Shown: piece by piece, positions 15,339 to 24,779 of the stretch
Position numbering within the stretch: the first letter of the stretch is position 1
Layout: each line of letters opens with the position of its first letter
Source of the DNA: JABCYV01 sp035512155
GTDB taxonomy: Bacteria; Acidobacteriota; Terriglobia; Terriglobales; Acidobacteriaceae
NCBI GenBank assembly: GCA_035512155.1
Contig: DATKEN010000159.1
Location: forward strand, 1-64,000
Direction of reading: 5' to 3'
Length of the DNA stretch: 64,000 nt
Notes under the pieces: model-generated
Told to the model about the DNA's origin: nothing
What the model saw: the letters and a program-made list of their open reading frames with translations, nothing else
Database searches by the model: none
Made by a program: the position numbers and the translations under genes

Positions 15339-16577
15339 ATGCAGGGCATAGCGGTTACCCTTCTTACAGAAGACAAAGAACGGCTTTCGATCCTCCAGCA
15401 TCGGCTGGAGGGAACGCGGATGGGCCGGAATGTTTTCAGTCATGTGGGATTTCCGGCTAGCGCCACCGACTCCGTCCTCCGTCAGATCCAAGACGTCCGT
15501 TCCGAGATAGTACTGGTCGATATCGACCCGCAAAACGCGCAGCAGGCGATCAACACCATTGAACTGATTCACCACAACACGAGCGAAATCGTTATTTTCG
15601 CGGTGGGTGAGATGGCCAATCCATCGACGATCGTCTCGGCCATGCGCGCCGGAGCTCGCGAGTACCTCGAACGCGATGTATCTGCCGAAGCCCTGGTTGA
15701 GGCTTTCACAGTTTTCGCTGCTTCCCGAAGCAAGGCCCGAACCTCCAGCGGTCGGGCTCGGGTTTTCACTGTGACCAGCGCCAAGGGAGGAGCAGGGGCG
15801 ACGACGGTCGCGGTGAACACAGCTATAGCTTTGCAGGAAGCCCACGGCGGCGGCGTGCTGCTGGTCGATTTCGCCCCCCTGGGCCACGCGGCACTCCATC
15901 TGAACGCCCGGCCGACATTCGGCATCACCGACACCTTGCAGAACTTGCATCGCATGGACGGATCGCTGCTGGAAGGCTTGATGACGCACTGCAAAGGCGG
16001 GTTACAACTGTTGGCGGGTCCTCAGCAGCCTCAGTCACTGACTCCGTCTGTTGCTGAATTGGCCCGGCTCTTCGATCTCCTCGTGTCGCAATTCCGTTAT
16101 GTGGTTGTGGATTGCTCTGGCCGCCTGGACTCGACTGGCCGGCAGCTTTGCGATTTGTCGAACGCAGTCTTGCTTGTTACCCAGGCCGACGTCGTCTCCT
16201 TATGGAGTGCGAGCCGCATCCGCACTTTTCTAGAAGAAGGCGGCAGCCGCGACCGCGTGCGCCTGGTGCTGAACCGTTACAAGAAGATTCCGGGATTCAC
16301 CGACGAAGACGTCGAAAAAGCCACCAATTGCAAACTGCTTTGGAAAATCCCCAACAATTATCAGTCAATCGCTCCGGCCATTGATAAGGGACTTCCGGTG
16401 GCATTCCACGAGGCGCAGGACATGGGACGTTCTTTTCGCTCGTTGGCCGCACTCCTGGCGCAGGCTTCCACGAGCGGGGAGGGTTCAATGGACCTTGCGT
16501 ATGAGCATGACAAGACCGATGCTAAGAAAAAGGCCACCGGCCGACTGCTGATCTCACCTCTACGCGCGGGGCAGTGA
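15339..16577 (+). CDS. CpaE-like pilus assembly ATPase
   Basis: Receiver-like domain (1-130, with VLVDIDPQNA and AMRAGAREYLERD) fused to a MinD/ParA-type ATPase with deviant Walker A KGGAGATT at 149-156. This is the layout of CpaE/TadZ, which places the Flp (Tad) pilus machinery at the pole. The receiver lacks the usual acidic cluster and is probably not phosphorylated. No other tad gene is within the window, so this is an orphan copy or its partners lie elsewhere. The C-terminal 40 residues are basic and unstructured. Confidence 0.82.
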   Translation: MQGIAVTLLTEDKERLSILQHRLEGTRMGRNVFSHVGFPASATDSVLRQIQDVRSEIVLVDIDPQNAQQAINTIELIHHNTSEIVIFAVGEMANPSTIVSAMRAGAREYLERDVSAEALVEAFTVFAASRSKARTSSGRARVFTVTSAKGGAGATTVAVNTAIALQEAHGGGVLLVDFAPLGHAALHLNARPTFGITDTLQNLHRMDGSLLEGLMTHCKGGLQLLAGPQQPQSLTPSVAELARLFDLLVSQFRYVVVDCSGRLDSTGRQLCDLSNAVLLVTQADVVSLWSASRIRTFLEEGGSRDRVRLVLNRYKKIPGFTDEDVEKATNCKLLWKIPNNYQSIAPAIDKGLPVAFHEAQDMGRSFRSLAALLAQASTSGEGSMDLAYEHDKTDAKKKATGRLLISPLRAGQ

Positions 16578-16643
16578 TCTCTGCTCGGATTCTAATTCTA
16601 GTCAGCCAATCGTCTTCGCCTTAAGCGCGCGTTCACAAAATCA

Positions 16644-18566
16644 TTAATTCCCGTCCCTCCGACTGATTCCCGACTTTAGTTCTAAGCTCAAGCCTACAGC
16701 AAGGGCTCGGCCTTCAGGCGTATCGATGAGATTGTTGAGCTCGCGAGGATCGGCCGTCCAATCATAAAGTTGGGCTCCGAGCTTTTCGTGCACAATCAGA
16801 TGCCAACGTGGAGTGACCATCGATACCATGTTGCCATCCGCCGCCGTAGGGATTTTTCCAACCACCGCCTTGTCATCGGTATTAATGAACTCGTTCCGGG
16901 CTAGCTCCGAAAGAGGATAGGGCCACTTTGGTCCTACCTCGGGCTTGGTCCAAACGGCGGCCAAAGGCGGACCGGGGAATTTCGCCGAGTCAGGACTCCC
17001 GACAAGCTGCAGGATTGTGGCCGGAATCGCCGCGTTCGTTACTGGGGTCGTCACTCGGAGACCGGCCGGAACATGTCCCGGGTAGAAAATTATCAAGGGC
17101 ACATGGATCAGATCCCAGTACATAGAGATGCCGTGATAATTCATGCCGTGCCCGCCAAGCGATTCCCCATGATCAGATGTGATCACAACGATAGTATTTT
17201 CGGCTAGTCCATCCCGTCGCAAATCCGCTAGCAGCCGACCGAGATAATCGTCGACATACCTCAGACTGGCATCGTATTCATCCACGGTCGTCCCTCGGTC
17301 CCATTCAGGCTTTGGATAGCCTCGCGGTCCCCCATAGGAATAGTGCACATCCATGTAATTGAGGAAAGCAAAAAAAGGGCGTTGCCGGTCGCGCTCGATC
17401 CATCGTAAGACTTCCTGGTTCACCGCGCTGGCACGCTTGCGGACGGCAAATGCCCCGCCATAGTTGCCTGATCCTTCATCGTCTTTATCAAGAATAGAGT
17501 CGATTCCCAAATAGCGAAGCGCGCGAATCACTTTGCTATGTTCGGTGCGGTTGAGGTAGAGGCCTGCAAACTCTTTTCCGTACAGAGTGCGGATAAAAGA
17601 ATCAGCAAGTGAGTCGAAGTAATCTTCGAAGTGGAGGAAGCCGCGTCCCAGGCCGACGTTACTGGTAAAAAAGTTCCGGTTCGCAGAAAAAGCGCCGGTC
17701 CGATATCCTCTCCGCTGCAGCGCTTCTCCCAACGTGGGATAACCCGCCATGCTGCCATTTCCCCACCCCAACCACGGCATGGGCTGCACATTCTGAAGGC
17801 CGTGCTGCGCAGGATATTGGCCGGTTACGAGGGAGGCGTGCGACGGAAGACTCCAGGAACAAGTCGCTACCGCGTTCTCGAAAAGAACTCCCTGCTGAGC
17901 GATGCGATCAATTTGGGGGCTGGTTGGTCTGGAATAGTTGTATGAGGAAAGATGATCGGCACGTAAGGTGTCCAGGACGATCACCAGAACGTTAGGCGAT
18001 CCAGCGGCCTGCGGCAGCCTGGCTACGGCGTACTCTTCGTGCATCCATTTATCACCTTGAATCGCTAAAAGAGATATGAAAAAGAGTCCAACCATCCAAG
18101 GCACGGTCTTTCTCCAAAATCTCAGTGCGACCAGTTCGTGTTTGGCCAGCCATCGCATGAATGCAACCGCCACGCCCAACGCCAGTAACCAGCAGGCGCG
18201 ATGATACAGGCGGTTGGTTAATGTGAGCCAATCGTAAACCGCCAGGAAGGTCAGCACGAAGGCAAGTACTCGGACCACCGGGAGGCGCGGCCACGGGCGG
18301 GAAACCAACCACACCAACACCGCGACCATCACAAAAAACAGCACATCAACCACAGGCGAAATCCAGACGATTTCCTTCGAAACATGGATGATTCTTCCCC
18401 ACTGGCGCCAATTGATTCGCTGGAAGATCAATAGACCGAGACCTTCGGTCAATCCGGTGAAAATTCCGAACCATATAGCAAGCGATGTAAGAGAACCAGC
18501 GGAGACGATCGGCGCTGAGACTACTGACTGTGTTTGCGATGGCGAAGCGGGAGCGCTGGAGGTCAT
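16644..18566 (-). CDS. Membrane-anchored sulfatase-like hydrolase
   Basis: Alkaline-phosphatase superfamily enzyme with about five N-terminal membrane helices and a large outer domain. The domain opens NVLVIVLDTLRADHLSSYNY and later has ITSDHGESLGGHG, so the metal ligands are present. The nucleophile region reads SWSLPSHASLVTG: Ser and His replace the Cys and Arg of the CxPxR formylglycine motif, so a sulfatase maturation step is unlikely and phospho-transfer or phosphodiesterase chemistry is possible. Length and layout also recall LtaS-like enzymes. ATG at 18566 is preferred over a TTG at 18617. Substrate unknown. Confidence 0.8.
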   Translation of the reverse strand: MTSSAPASPSQTQSVVSAPIVSAGSLTSLAIWFGIFTGLTEGLGLLIFQRINWRQWGRIIHVSKEIVWISPVVDVLFFVMVAVLVWLVSRPWPRLPVVRVLAFVLTFLAVYDWLTLTNRLYHRACWLLALGVAVAFMRWLAKHELVALRFWRKTVPWMVGLFFISLLAIQGDKWMHEEYAVARLPQAAGSPNVLVIVLDTLRADHLSSYNYSRPTSPQIDRIAQQGVLFENAVATCSWSLPSHASLVTGQYPAQHGLQNVQPMPWLGWGNGSMAGYPTLGEALQRRGYRTGAFSANRNFFTSNVGLGRGFLHFEDYFDSLADSFIRTLYGKEFAGLYLNRTEHSKVIRALRYLGIDSILDKDDEGSGNYGGAFAVRKRASAVNQEVLRWIERDRQRPFFAFLNYMDVHYSYGGPRGYPKPEWDRGTTVDEYDASLRYVDDYLGRLLADLRRDGLAENTIVVITSDHGESLGGHGMNYHGISMYWDLIHVPLIIFYPGHVPAGLRVTTPVTNAAIPATILQLVGSPDSAKFPGPPLAAVWTKPEVGPKWPYPLSELARNEFINTDDKAVVGKIPTAADGNMVSMVTPRWHLIVHEKLGAQLYDWTADPRELNNLIDTPEGRALAVGLSLELKSGISRRDGN

Positions 18567-18699
18567 CCGATGTGCCTGGCCAGGCGATTCCACATACCCT
18601 ATGCTCTCACAATTCAAGTTCTTGGCTGTGTTCGGCCCGGCGCGTCACTAGTCTGTCGCCAATCGGGCCATGTAGGATAGAAGGCCTTCAAAGAGCTAA

Positions 18700-20346
18700 A
18701 TGTCATCTTCTGCCACCGCTCCAACGCCCCGGGCACGAATCCAATCGGATTCGATCCGGCTTCCGGTTTTCCTGGTTGCATGCGGGTTGGTGCCACGTTT
18801 GATTCTCGCCCGGGAGACATTTTTGAATCCCGACGAAGCTTTGCATTATTTGCTGTCGGATCAACCTTCGCTGCGGTTGGCTTATGAAGCCAGTCTCACC
18901 ACAGCGCATCCCCCGCTGCTGATCCTGGTTCTGCACTACTGGCGTTTATTGGGACATTCCGAATTCGCATTACGCAGTCTAGCTCTGCTGACCGGGACCG
19001 TCTTTTGCTGGATTATGTTTCTTTGGTTGAAAAGAGTGACAGACAGAGCCACCGCATTGATCGGTCTGACCCTGCTTTTGTTCGCGCCTTCATTGATCAT
19101 GCTCTCGGCGGAAGTCCGCCAATATTCGCTGCTTCTGTTCTTCAGCTCGGCCAGTCTTTACCTTCTCGAGCTCGCACTCGATGCGGGTTCGCCATGGATG
19201 ATGCTGCTCTCAGCGTTCGCACTCTATCTCGCACTGCTGAGTCACTATTCGTCGTTGATGTTTGCCCTCGCGCTGGGAATTTACGCATTGGTCCGATTGC
19301 TCACAAGAAAACGTCAAACTCTGTTGATTGCCACTTGGATCGTGGGCCAGACCGGCGCCCTCGCACTCTGTGCGCTTCTAGTTAAGAGCCATGTTTCTGT
19401 ACTCAGGCAGAAAGGATTGCCGCAGAATATCGCCGACACCTGGCTCAGGGTGTCGATTTTTCACCGCGGAGAGGACCACCTTGCCAGTTTCATTTTGACC
19501 AGAAGCACGCGCTTATTCCGATATCTCTTCAGTCAAGGCACGATTGGCGTGATGGCCTTGCTGCTTTTTATTCTGGCAATTGTGCTTCTATTGAGGGAGA
19601 AAAGTTCTCCGGGAAACTTCCGCAAGCCAACTCCGCGCCAGCTCGCCCTGCTACTGGTGCTTCCGTTTCTGATTACCTTGGTTGCCGCGCTCACCGGTAT
19701 CTATCCATACGGGGGAACACGTCATGATTCCATTCTCTCGATCTTCGCGATATCCGGAGTGAGCATCGGCGCGGCGCGGTTCAAACTTCCGTGGGATTCG
19801 AAGTGGGTGACGCCAGCCGCGCTTGCCGTTGGTCTAGCCATCTGCCATCTCTTCCCCCATCCTGTCCCGCCCTTCATCCCGCGGAAGAATCAAAACCGGA
19901 AGTTCATGACCGCGGCCATACAATTCATCCGCCAATCCGTTCCCCGGGGATCTATTGTGTACGTCGACGACCCCGGTGGTTTGCTGCTGAGCTACTACCT
20001 CTGCGGGAACGCGATCGTTCCATTCGAAAACCAGCCTCAAGCTTTCATGGAATCCCACTGCGGAACCCATCAAACGGTCACACCTTCCCGAAGATTGTGG
20101 TCCTTTGATCCGGATACATTTCCCGGCACGGTGGAGGAAATGCGACGCCGCCACAGCCTGGATCCTACGCGAGAGATATGGATGTTTCAGTCAGGCTGGA
20201 TTGATTGGCACGAAGACCTGTGGATCGCTGAGTTGAGACCGTACGGTTGTTACAATCCACGGAAGTTTGGGTCCAACATTTTGATTTGCAAAATGGAGCT
20301 CGACGCACCAGCCACCTCGTCAGCGCTTGTCTCTTCAGCAAATTAG
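18700..20346 (+). CDS. GT39-type membrane glycosyltransferase
   Basis: A 548-residue polytopic protein resembling the PMT/ArnT (GT39/GT83) class, which move sugars from polyprenyl carriers outside the membrane. The first loop has the acidic pair in LNPDEALHY, followed by HPPLL and about ten further helices; the C-terminal 150 residues form a soluble outer domain. It starts at ATG 18700, diverging from the sulfatase-like gene, and ends 3 bases from the convergent TonB receptor. The acceptor is unknown. Confidence 0.8.
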   Translation: MSSSATAPTPRARIQSDSIRLPVFLVACGLVPRLILARETFLNPDEALHYLLSDQPSLRLAYEASLTTAHPPLLILVLHYWRLLGHSEFALRSLALLTGTVFCWIMFLWLKRVTDRATALIGLTLLLFAPSLIMLSAEVRQYSLLLFFSSASLYLLELALDAGSPWMMLLSAFALYLALLSHYSSLMFALALGIYALVRLLTRKRQTLLIATWIVGQTGALALCALLVKSHVSVLRQKGLPQNIADTWLRVSIFHRGEDHLASFILTRSTRLFRYLFSQGTIGVMALLLFILAIVLLLREKSSPGNFRKPTPRQLALLLVLPFLITLVAALTGIYPYGGTRHDSILSIFAISGVSIGAARFKLPWDSKWVTPAALAVGLAICHLFPHPVPPFIPRKNQNRKFMTAAIQFIRQSVPRGSIVYVDDPGGLLLSYYLCGNAIVPFENQPQAFMESHCGTHQTVTPSRRLWSFDPDTFPGTVEEMRRRHSLDPTREIWMFQSGWIDWHEDLWIAELRPYGCYNPRKFGSNILICKMELDAPATSSALVSSAN

Positions 20347-20349
20347 ACC

Positions 20350-23300
20350 CTAGAACGACAGCTTCGCCCCCAGTTGAAACGCTCGCGGTCCTCCTGAGCC
20401 AAACACTCCGCCGGCGGTGGAAACCGGTTTTCCGAACGTAGAGGAGAAATTGGGATTGGTGCGGTCCGGCACTAGAACATTGAAAAAACCGGAGTAGTCC
20501 GCGTTGTTCACGCCCAGGATGTTGGTCTTATTGAACAAATTGAAGGCCTCCGCCAAGGCTTGCAGAGTGAAGCGCTCCCCCAAGTGAAAATCCTTGGAGA
20601 GACGCAAATCGAATGAATTGAAAGCGTCGCTGAAACGCGCATTGGGAGAGACCAAGGGCAAGAGCGTTCCGTTTTCTCCTCCATCCGCATTGATATCGGC
20701 GATCGCGGCATTCAACTCGGATGCACTGTGAAACTCGCGACCACCGGCGTTACGCGCGAACTGCGGAACGCGAGTGTTTCCGTTTTGAGTCGTATACAGA
20801 ATGTCCATGGGCACTCCGGAACCATAGGTCCAAATCGGTGAGAGACGGAAGCCAACTGGCAGATCAACAACTCCTTGAAGCACTAGCCGCTGTCGCTGAT
20901 CATTGGGCGTGGGACCATATTCCCGGCGTAGATTGGTGGGCTGCACCGGCGGATAACCGAACGGAACCTGGTCGTAATTGGCATAGTTCAGTGCCTTGGA
21001 GAGCGTGTATGCGCCATGCAGTTGGAAGCGCTGTGCGAAGCGATGGTCCACGGTGAGCCAGAGCGCGTCGTAGTGCGTGTTGGCGCTGGATTGCAGTGCC
21101 GTCACCGTCTCGGGTCCACCCGAGACAGGATTGAACACCGAGCCCAGCGGTACTCCGAGGATAAAGTGAGTGCCCAGGTTGTGAATGCCGTCAGCCTTCA
21201 CCACCCAGTTCTTGGCGAACTCATATTGAATACCTAAGTTGAACTGCTGCACCATCGGATTCCGCATGTTGTTATCGATGATGTTGATGCCTTCGGAAGC
21301 GCCGCCCGCTCCCGGAATGATAGGTCCGCTGAAAGCCGTGTCGGGATAGGTTGGAGTCACGCCAGGAATGAAGTTCCCATTACCATCGAGGATGTTTGCG
21401 CTCCCGAGCGTGACGTTGATGGGGAGGGCCCGGCCGTCCAAGCCCCGCTCCAGCGACTGGAGTTCGAGCGTCACTCGATCGTAGTAAATGCCGTAGCCAC
21501 CATGCAGGCTGAACTGGCCATTCCTCGTCGCCCAGTTGAAGCCGACGCGCGGACCGAAGTTGTGGACATCCTTGTGCCGGGTTCCGTGCAGGAAAGGCAG
21601 CAGGATGGGATTGATCTGGCTGTAGTGGCCAACATTATTCACGTCAGTATCAATCTCGTAGCGCAGACCCAGATTAAGGGTTAGTTGAGGATGCAAGTGC
21701 CAGTCGTCCTGCACATATCCGGCAACGTGATTATTGTCGGCGTTGGGAATGATCAGCGGCGTCGTTGGAATTCCGCTACGAACCGCAACGGCGAAGAGGA
21801 GATCGTTGTCGTTGATCACGCCGTCACCGTTCCGGTCCTGGTTCGCGAAATCCTGAATAAACTCGATCGCGCCGTGCTGGAACACACCCAAATTGAAGTC
21901 GGCGCCAATGCGCTGAAACTGACCCCCAAAGTGGAGGTTGTGCTTGCCACGAGTCCAATCGATGCCGTCATCCCATTGCAAACGCTTTTGGCGGGTTTGC
22001 TGCGGCACCCGGTAAGAGGCGCCGTCGGCTATGCTGGGGAAATCCAGTTCTGGCCCAGGTGCGAATGGGGCCGTGATATTGATGAAATTGTTGAAGCTGA
22101 GACTGGCCCGATTCAGCAAAGCGGGACTTAGCACTCGCGTCCACGAGGTCTGGAAGGTCTGGAAGTTGTTGCGGGCGTCCTGCCGTTGCGATGCGGAGCC
22201 GATGGGCTGACCTGAGAGGAAGCTGGCGGCACCAGTCGCACTTTGACGCTCAATTGAGTAGTGCGCCGTGAGCATGTCTTTACCCGAGGCTTGCCAGTCT
22301 CCCCGAATGGTTCCCATGGGATCAGTCGAGGGTTCCGAGGCAAAACTGTTGGTGATGGTTTGCTTCACCGGGTCGCGAGTTCCCACCAGCACGCCGCCCA
22401 GTTCGTCGCGATACTCGAAGGCGCCGAACCACCATGCCTTGTCTCTAACCAGCGGGCCGCCCAGCGTACCGGCATATTGTTGCCTGCTAAATGGAGGCGT
22501 CTCGCCGCCGGCGGAAGAGGGGTTGAAGGTCGCCGGCACAGCCTGCAGGCTCTTATCGCGCTCGTAGATCGATGCCGAGCCGTGCAGCGTGTTCGTCCCC
22601 GCCTTGGTGACCACGTTCACTACCGCTGAGCCCGAGCGCCCTGATTCCGCAGAAAAGCGGTTCGTTGCCACCTGGAATTCCTGCACCGCGTCTTCGGGCA
22701 CGTTGAGCAACATGCCGCCAACCACGTCATCGTTGTCGTCCATGCCATCGATGGTGACGTTCCCGCCTCGACCCAATTGCCCGGCCGAGGAAATCACAAC
22801 CGTGTTCGCTTTGGTGGGGTCAAAATTCGGTGCGATGGTATTGCCTGGCGTCAGGAGTGCCAATTCCAGGAAGTTGCGGCCGTTGAGGGGCAGGTTCTCG
22901 ATCTGGTGCGCGTTAATGACGCCATCCACCACCGAAGACACGGTGTTGACCAGTGGCACGTTATCAGTGTCGTCGATAAGGATGGTGGTCTTCCCTCCTT
23001 CAACGGTAAGACGGATTTTCAGATTCGCTTGCTGTCCCACCTGCAGTCGCGCAGTGGTCACGGAGGGGAGAAAACCCGTTGCTTCCACCCGCACTTCGTA
23101 AACGCCCGGAGTCAGATCGTTAAGAATAAAGAGACCGGCGCTGCCGGTGATGGTCGTTCGCTGAGCTCCAGTGGCGGCGTTACGGGCGCTAACTTGGGCG
23201 TTCGCTACCACTGCTCCTTGAGGATCCGTGACATCGCCATTCAGGATCGCAGTGCCCAGTTCCTGCGCGTGCGCACCGCCCAAAATCAGCACCAAGCTCG

Positions 23301-23352
23301 AAAGCGTCAGGGTTATGATTCGCACCACGGGAGAGATCGGCCACACGCGCAA
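20350..23352 (-). CDS. Oar-like TonB-dependent receptor
   Basis: Outer-membrane protein of 1000 residues: signal peptide (1-29, ending GGAHAQ), a carboxypeptidase-regulatory-like beta-sandwich (about 30-115, GDVTDPQGAVVANAQV), a plug domain with NLPLNGRNFLELALLTPG and a long beta-barrel ending in Phe (GAKLSF). This layout is the Oar type that is abundant in acidobacteria. TTG at 23352 is the start, with AAAGGAG seven bases upstream. It is the second gene of an operon with the small Cys-containing protein at 23404-23790. The ligand is unknown; complex oligosaccharides or peptides are usual for the class. Confidence 0.92.
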   Translation of the reverse strand: MRVWPISPVVRIITLTLSSLVLILGGAHAQELGTAILNGDVTDPQGAVVANAQVSARNAATGAQRTTITGSAGLFILNDLTPGVYEVRVEATGFLPSVTTARLQVGQQANLKIRLTVEGGKTTILIDDTDNVPLVNTVSSVVDGVINAHQIENLPLNGRNFLELALLTPGNTIAPNFDPTKANTVVISSAGQLGRGGNVTIDGMDDNDDVVGGMLLNVPEDAVQEFQVATNRFSAESGRSGSAVVNVVTKAGTNTLHGSASIYERDKSLQAVPATFNPSSAGGETPPFSRQQYAGTLGGPLVRDKAWWFGAFEYRDELGGVLVGTRDPVKQTITNSFASEPSTDPMGTIRGDWQASGKDMLTAHYSIERQSATGAASFLSGQPIGSASQRQDARNNFQTFQTSWTRVLSPALLNRASLSFNNFINITAPFAPGPELDFPSIADGASYRVPQQTRQKRLQWDDGIDWTRGKHNLHFGGQFQRIGADFNLGVFQHGAIEFIQDFANQDRNGDGVINDNDLLFAVAVRSGIPTTPLIIPNADNNHVAGYVQDDWHLHPQLTLNLGLRYEIDTDVNNVGHYSQINPILLPFLHGTRHKDVHNFGPRVGFNWATRNGQFSLHGGYGIYYDRVTLELQSLERGLDGRALPINVTLGSANILDGNGNFIPGVTPTYPDTAFSGPIIPGAGGASEGINIIDNNMRNPMVQQFNLGIQYEFAKNWVVKADGIHNLGTHFILGVPLGSVFNPVSGGPETVTALQSSANTHYDALWLTVDHRFAQRFQLHGAYTLSKALNYANYDQVPFGYPPVQPTNLRREYGPTPNDQRQRLVLQGVVDLPVGFRLSPIWTYGSGVPMDILYTTQNGNTRVPQFARNAGGREFHSASELNAAIADINADGGENGTLLPLVSPNARFSDAFNSFDLRLSKDFHLGERFTLQALAEAFNLFNKTNILGVNNADYSGFFNVLVPDRTNPNFSSTFGKPVSTAGGVFGSGGPRAFQLGAKLSF

Positions 23353-23403
23353 GGGTGGGCTCCTTTGAACTGGGATTGAATTTCGGAGCTGCGTTCTTTG
23401 AAT

Positions 23404-23790
23404 CTATTTCTCAGCGGGCGAAGCTTCAATCTTCTCAATGACCAGCGCACTTGATCCGCCTCGTTGGAAAACCCGGCCACTGGCCGTCACCTTCTGCCCC
23501 GCAAAAGGCAACAGTTTGTCGTTCTGGCCGCTGGAGGGCGTTGTGTCGGCGATGGGCCAGTAAATATCGCCATTTTCTGCCAGAATCACCAGCGGTGAAC
23601 CCGCTTTGGCGCAAGCTCGGGCGCACTCCGCACTGATTGGCTTATCGAGACCCTTGGTGAAGGCGCAGGCCGAATCGAGTACATAGCCCTTCACCGTGAC
23701 GGGCTTGCCTGTCGAGGCGGCTAGGACCACAGCCGTCAACGCCAATACCGAGGCGACGATCAACTTCGCGAATTTGCCACTCAACTTCAT
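23404..23790 (-). CDS. Small secreted protein upstream of the TonB receptor
   Basis: A 128-residue exported protein: signal peptide to about residue 25, then a small beta-rich domain opening VTVKGYVLDSACAFTKGLD. Three cysteines sit in a short region (DSACAF, SAECARACAKAG), and ILAENGDIYWPIAD and GQKVTASGRVF follow. The fold looks like a small OB-type domain, but no function is recognised. The stop is 51 bases before the TonB receptor on the same strand, so the two are probably co-transcribed. The upstream leader has a strong hairpin (23855-23880). Confidence 0.7.
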   Translation of the reverse strand: MKLSGKFAKLIVASVLALTAVVLAASTGKPVTVKGYVLDSACAFTKGLDKPISAECARACAKAGSPLVILAENGDIYWPIADTTPSSGQNDKLLPFAGQKVTASGRVFQRGGSSALVIEKIEASPAEK

Positions 23791-23854
23791 TTGGCATCTC
23801 CCAACAAAAAAATAGAAATTAGTTGCCTGAGCCAGACTGCTTAGATTGAAAAAT

Positions 23855-23880
23855 CGAGGTAGGTCGCCAAACCTACCTCG
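23855..23880 (-). promoter_or_regulatory. 10-bp leader hairpin before the secreted protein/TonB operon
   Basis: CGAGGTAGGT (23855-23864) and ACCTACCTCG (23871-23880) are perfect inverted copies around a 6-base loop. On the minus strand the hairpin is followed by ATTTTT, so it looks like an intrinsic terminator, yet it lies 65 bases upstream of the ATG at 23790 with no minus-strand gene before it. It could act as an attenuator, or as an operator. No alternative antiterminator stem was worked out. Confidence 0.5.
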
Positions 23881-24057
23881 GTGTGGGGTGTACGCCTCAA
23901 ATCTGCAGCCGGGAGCCGAGAATGAGGAAGCGAAAGTTGACCCACGGTAGTCGCGCGGACGAAGAGGTGCAATAGTGAAAAAATACTAGAAGCAATCTCA
24001 TCACAGGCGGGGCTTGGCTATTTGGGGGAGGGTAGTTGGTGTAAAGGCCTGAGTACA

Positions 24058-24085
24058 ACAGTATCCCAAAGGCTTGGACTGTCAA
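24058..24085 (-). promoter_or_regulatory. Possible promoter of the secreted protein/TonB operon
   Basis: On the minus strand a perfect TTGACA (24085-24080) is followed after 16 bases by TACTGT (24063-24058), a weak -10. A transcript from here would carry a leader of about 260 bases containing the hairpin at 23855-23880. Confidence 0.3.
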
Positions 24086-24184
24086 GTGTCGGAACCCGGT
24101 GGTCACGGGTGTCTATTCAATTAGATTATCCTGTGGCTGTCTGATTCAAAGGTGCCGATTACGTTCCATTAGTGCAATAGTGAG

Positions 24185-24709
24185 ATGAGAAAACTTCTCG
24201 TTCTGGTGCTTTCGGGCGCAATCAGCTTGTTCGCTCAGGATGCCTCTCAATCACCCGCCACGCTCAGATGGAAACATGTTTCCTCCCACTACATGAGTTT
24301 CGATGAGATCAAGCCTGTCCTTGTGAACGAAGGGAAAGAGTCTGTTTTTCTCAGCAGAATCTGGCCACACGGGTCAGCGCAATTGCAGAGGTTCAGCGTA
24401 TCAACGGGTGAATGGGAGACTGGCGACTGGGGAATCGGCTGCGGCACGGTCAAAGATCCCACAATCCCGATCGAAATCAAGCCTCAAACCGAACGAAGCG
24501 TCCAGGTCTATTGGCAGCTCTCAACTGATGTCTGGGACAACCCGAAGCACTTCGTGGTTGGCGACTCGCTTGGGAAACGGCAGCGAGAAGGAAAGTACAG
24601 ATTTTTCCTTCGCTACTCGTTGAAACCCTTGACACTCGGGTCCAGCCCAGGCCTGATCCATACAGTTTCCTCACCCGAATTTTTCATCGTGAAAGGGTCC
24701 GCTAGATGA
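24185..24709 (+). CDS. Secreted protein of unknown function
   Basis: A 174-residue protein with a clear signal peptide (MRKLLVLVLSGAISLFAQ). The rest is beta-rich with aromatic residues, phrases such as KPVLVNEGKESVFLSRIWP, and a VQVYWQLSTD strand, suggesting an immunoglobulin-like sandwich. One Cys (GIGCGTV). It stands alone, diverging from the small secreted protein and convergent with the CRTAC1 operon. No function is recognised. Confidence 0.6.
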   Translation: MRKLLVLVLSGAISLFAQDASQSPATLRWKHVSSHYMSFDEIKPVLVNEGKESVFLSRIWPHGSAQLQRFSVSTGEWETGDWGIGCGTVKDPTIPIEIKPQTERSVQVYWQLSTDVWDNPKHFVVGDSLGKRQREGKYRFFLRYSLKPLTLGSSPGLIHTVSSPEFFIVKGSAR

Positions 24710-24779
24710 TAACTGTCGTAAAATTGCCATTCACTAGCAACTACCAAGCATCACAATTATTGAGATGGGCAGATAGCTT

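Larger units (their letters stand above)
23791..24184. other. Gene-free intergenic region with leader elements
   Basis: No gene is supported in this 394-base gap between divergent genes. It holds the leader hairpin and a possible minus-strand promoter described separately. An open frame on the minus strand at 23897-24106 has no ribosome site or protein-like pattern and is not called. Confidence 0.5.

Noticed and set aside
20721..23379. Several plus-strand frames across the TonB receptor
   Set aside because: They are shadows opposite a well-supported receptor with signal peptide and ribosome site.
23897..24106. 69-codon minus-strand frame before the secreted protein
   Set aside because: No Shine-Dalgarno sequence, no protein-like composition, and it overlaps the suggested promoter and leader.
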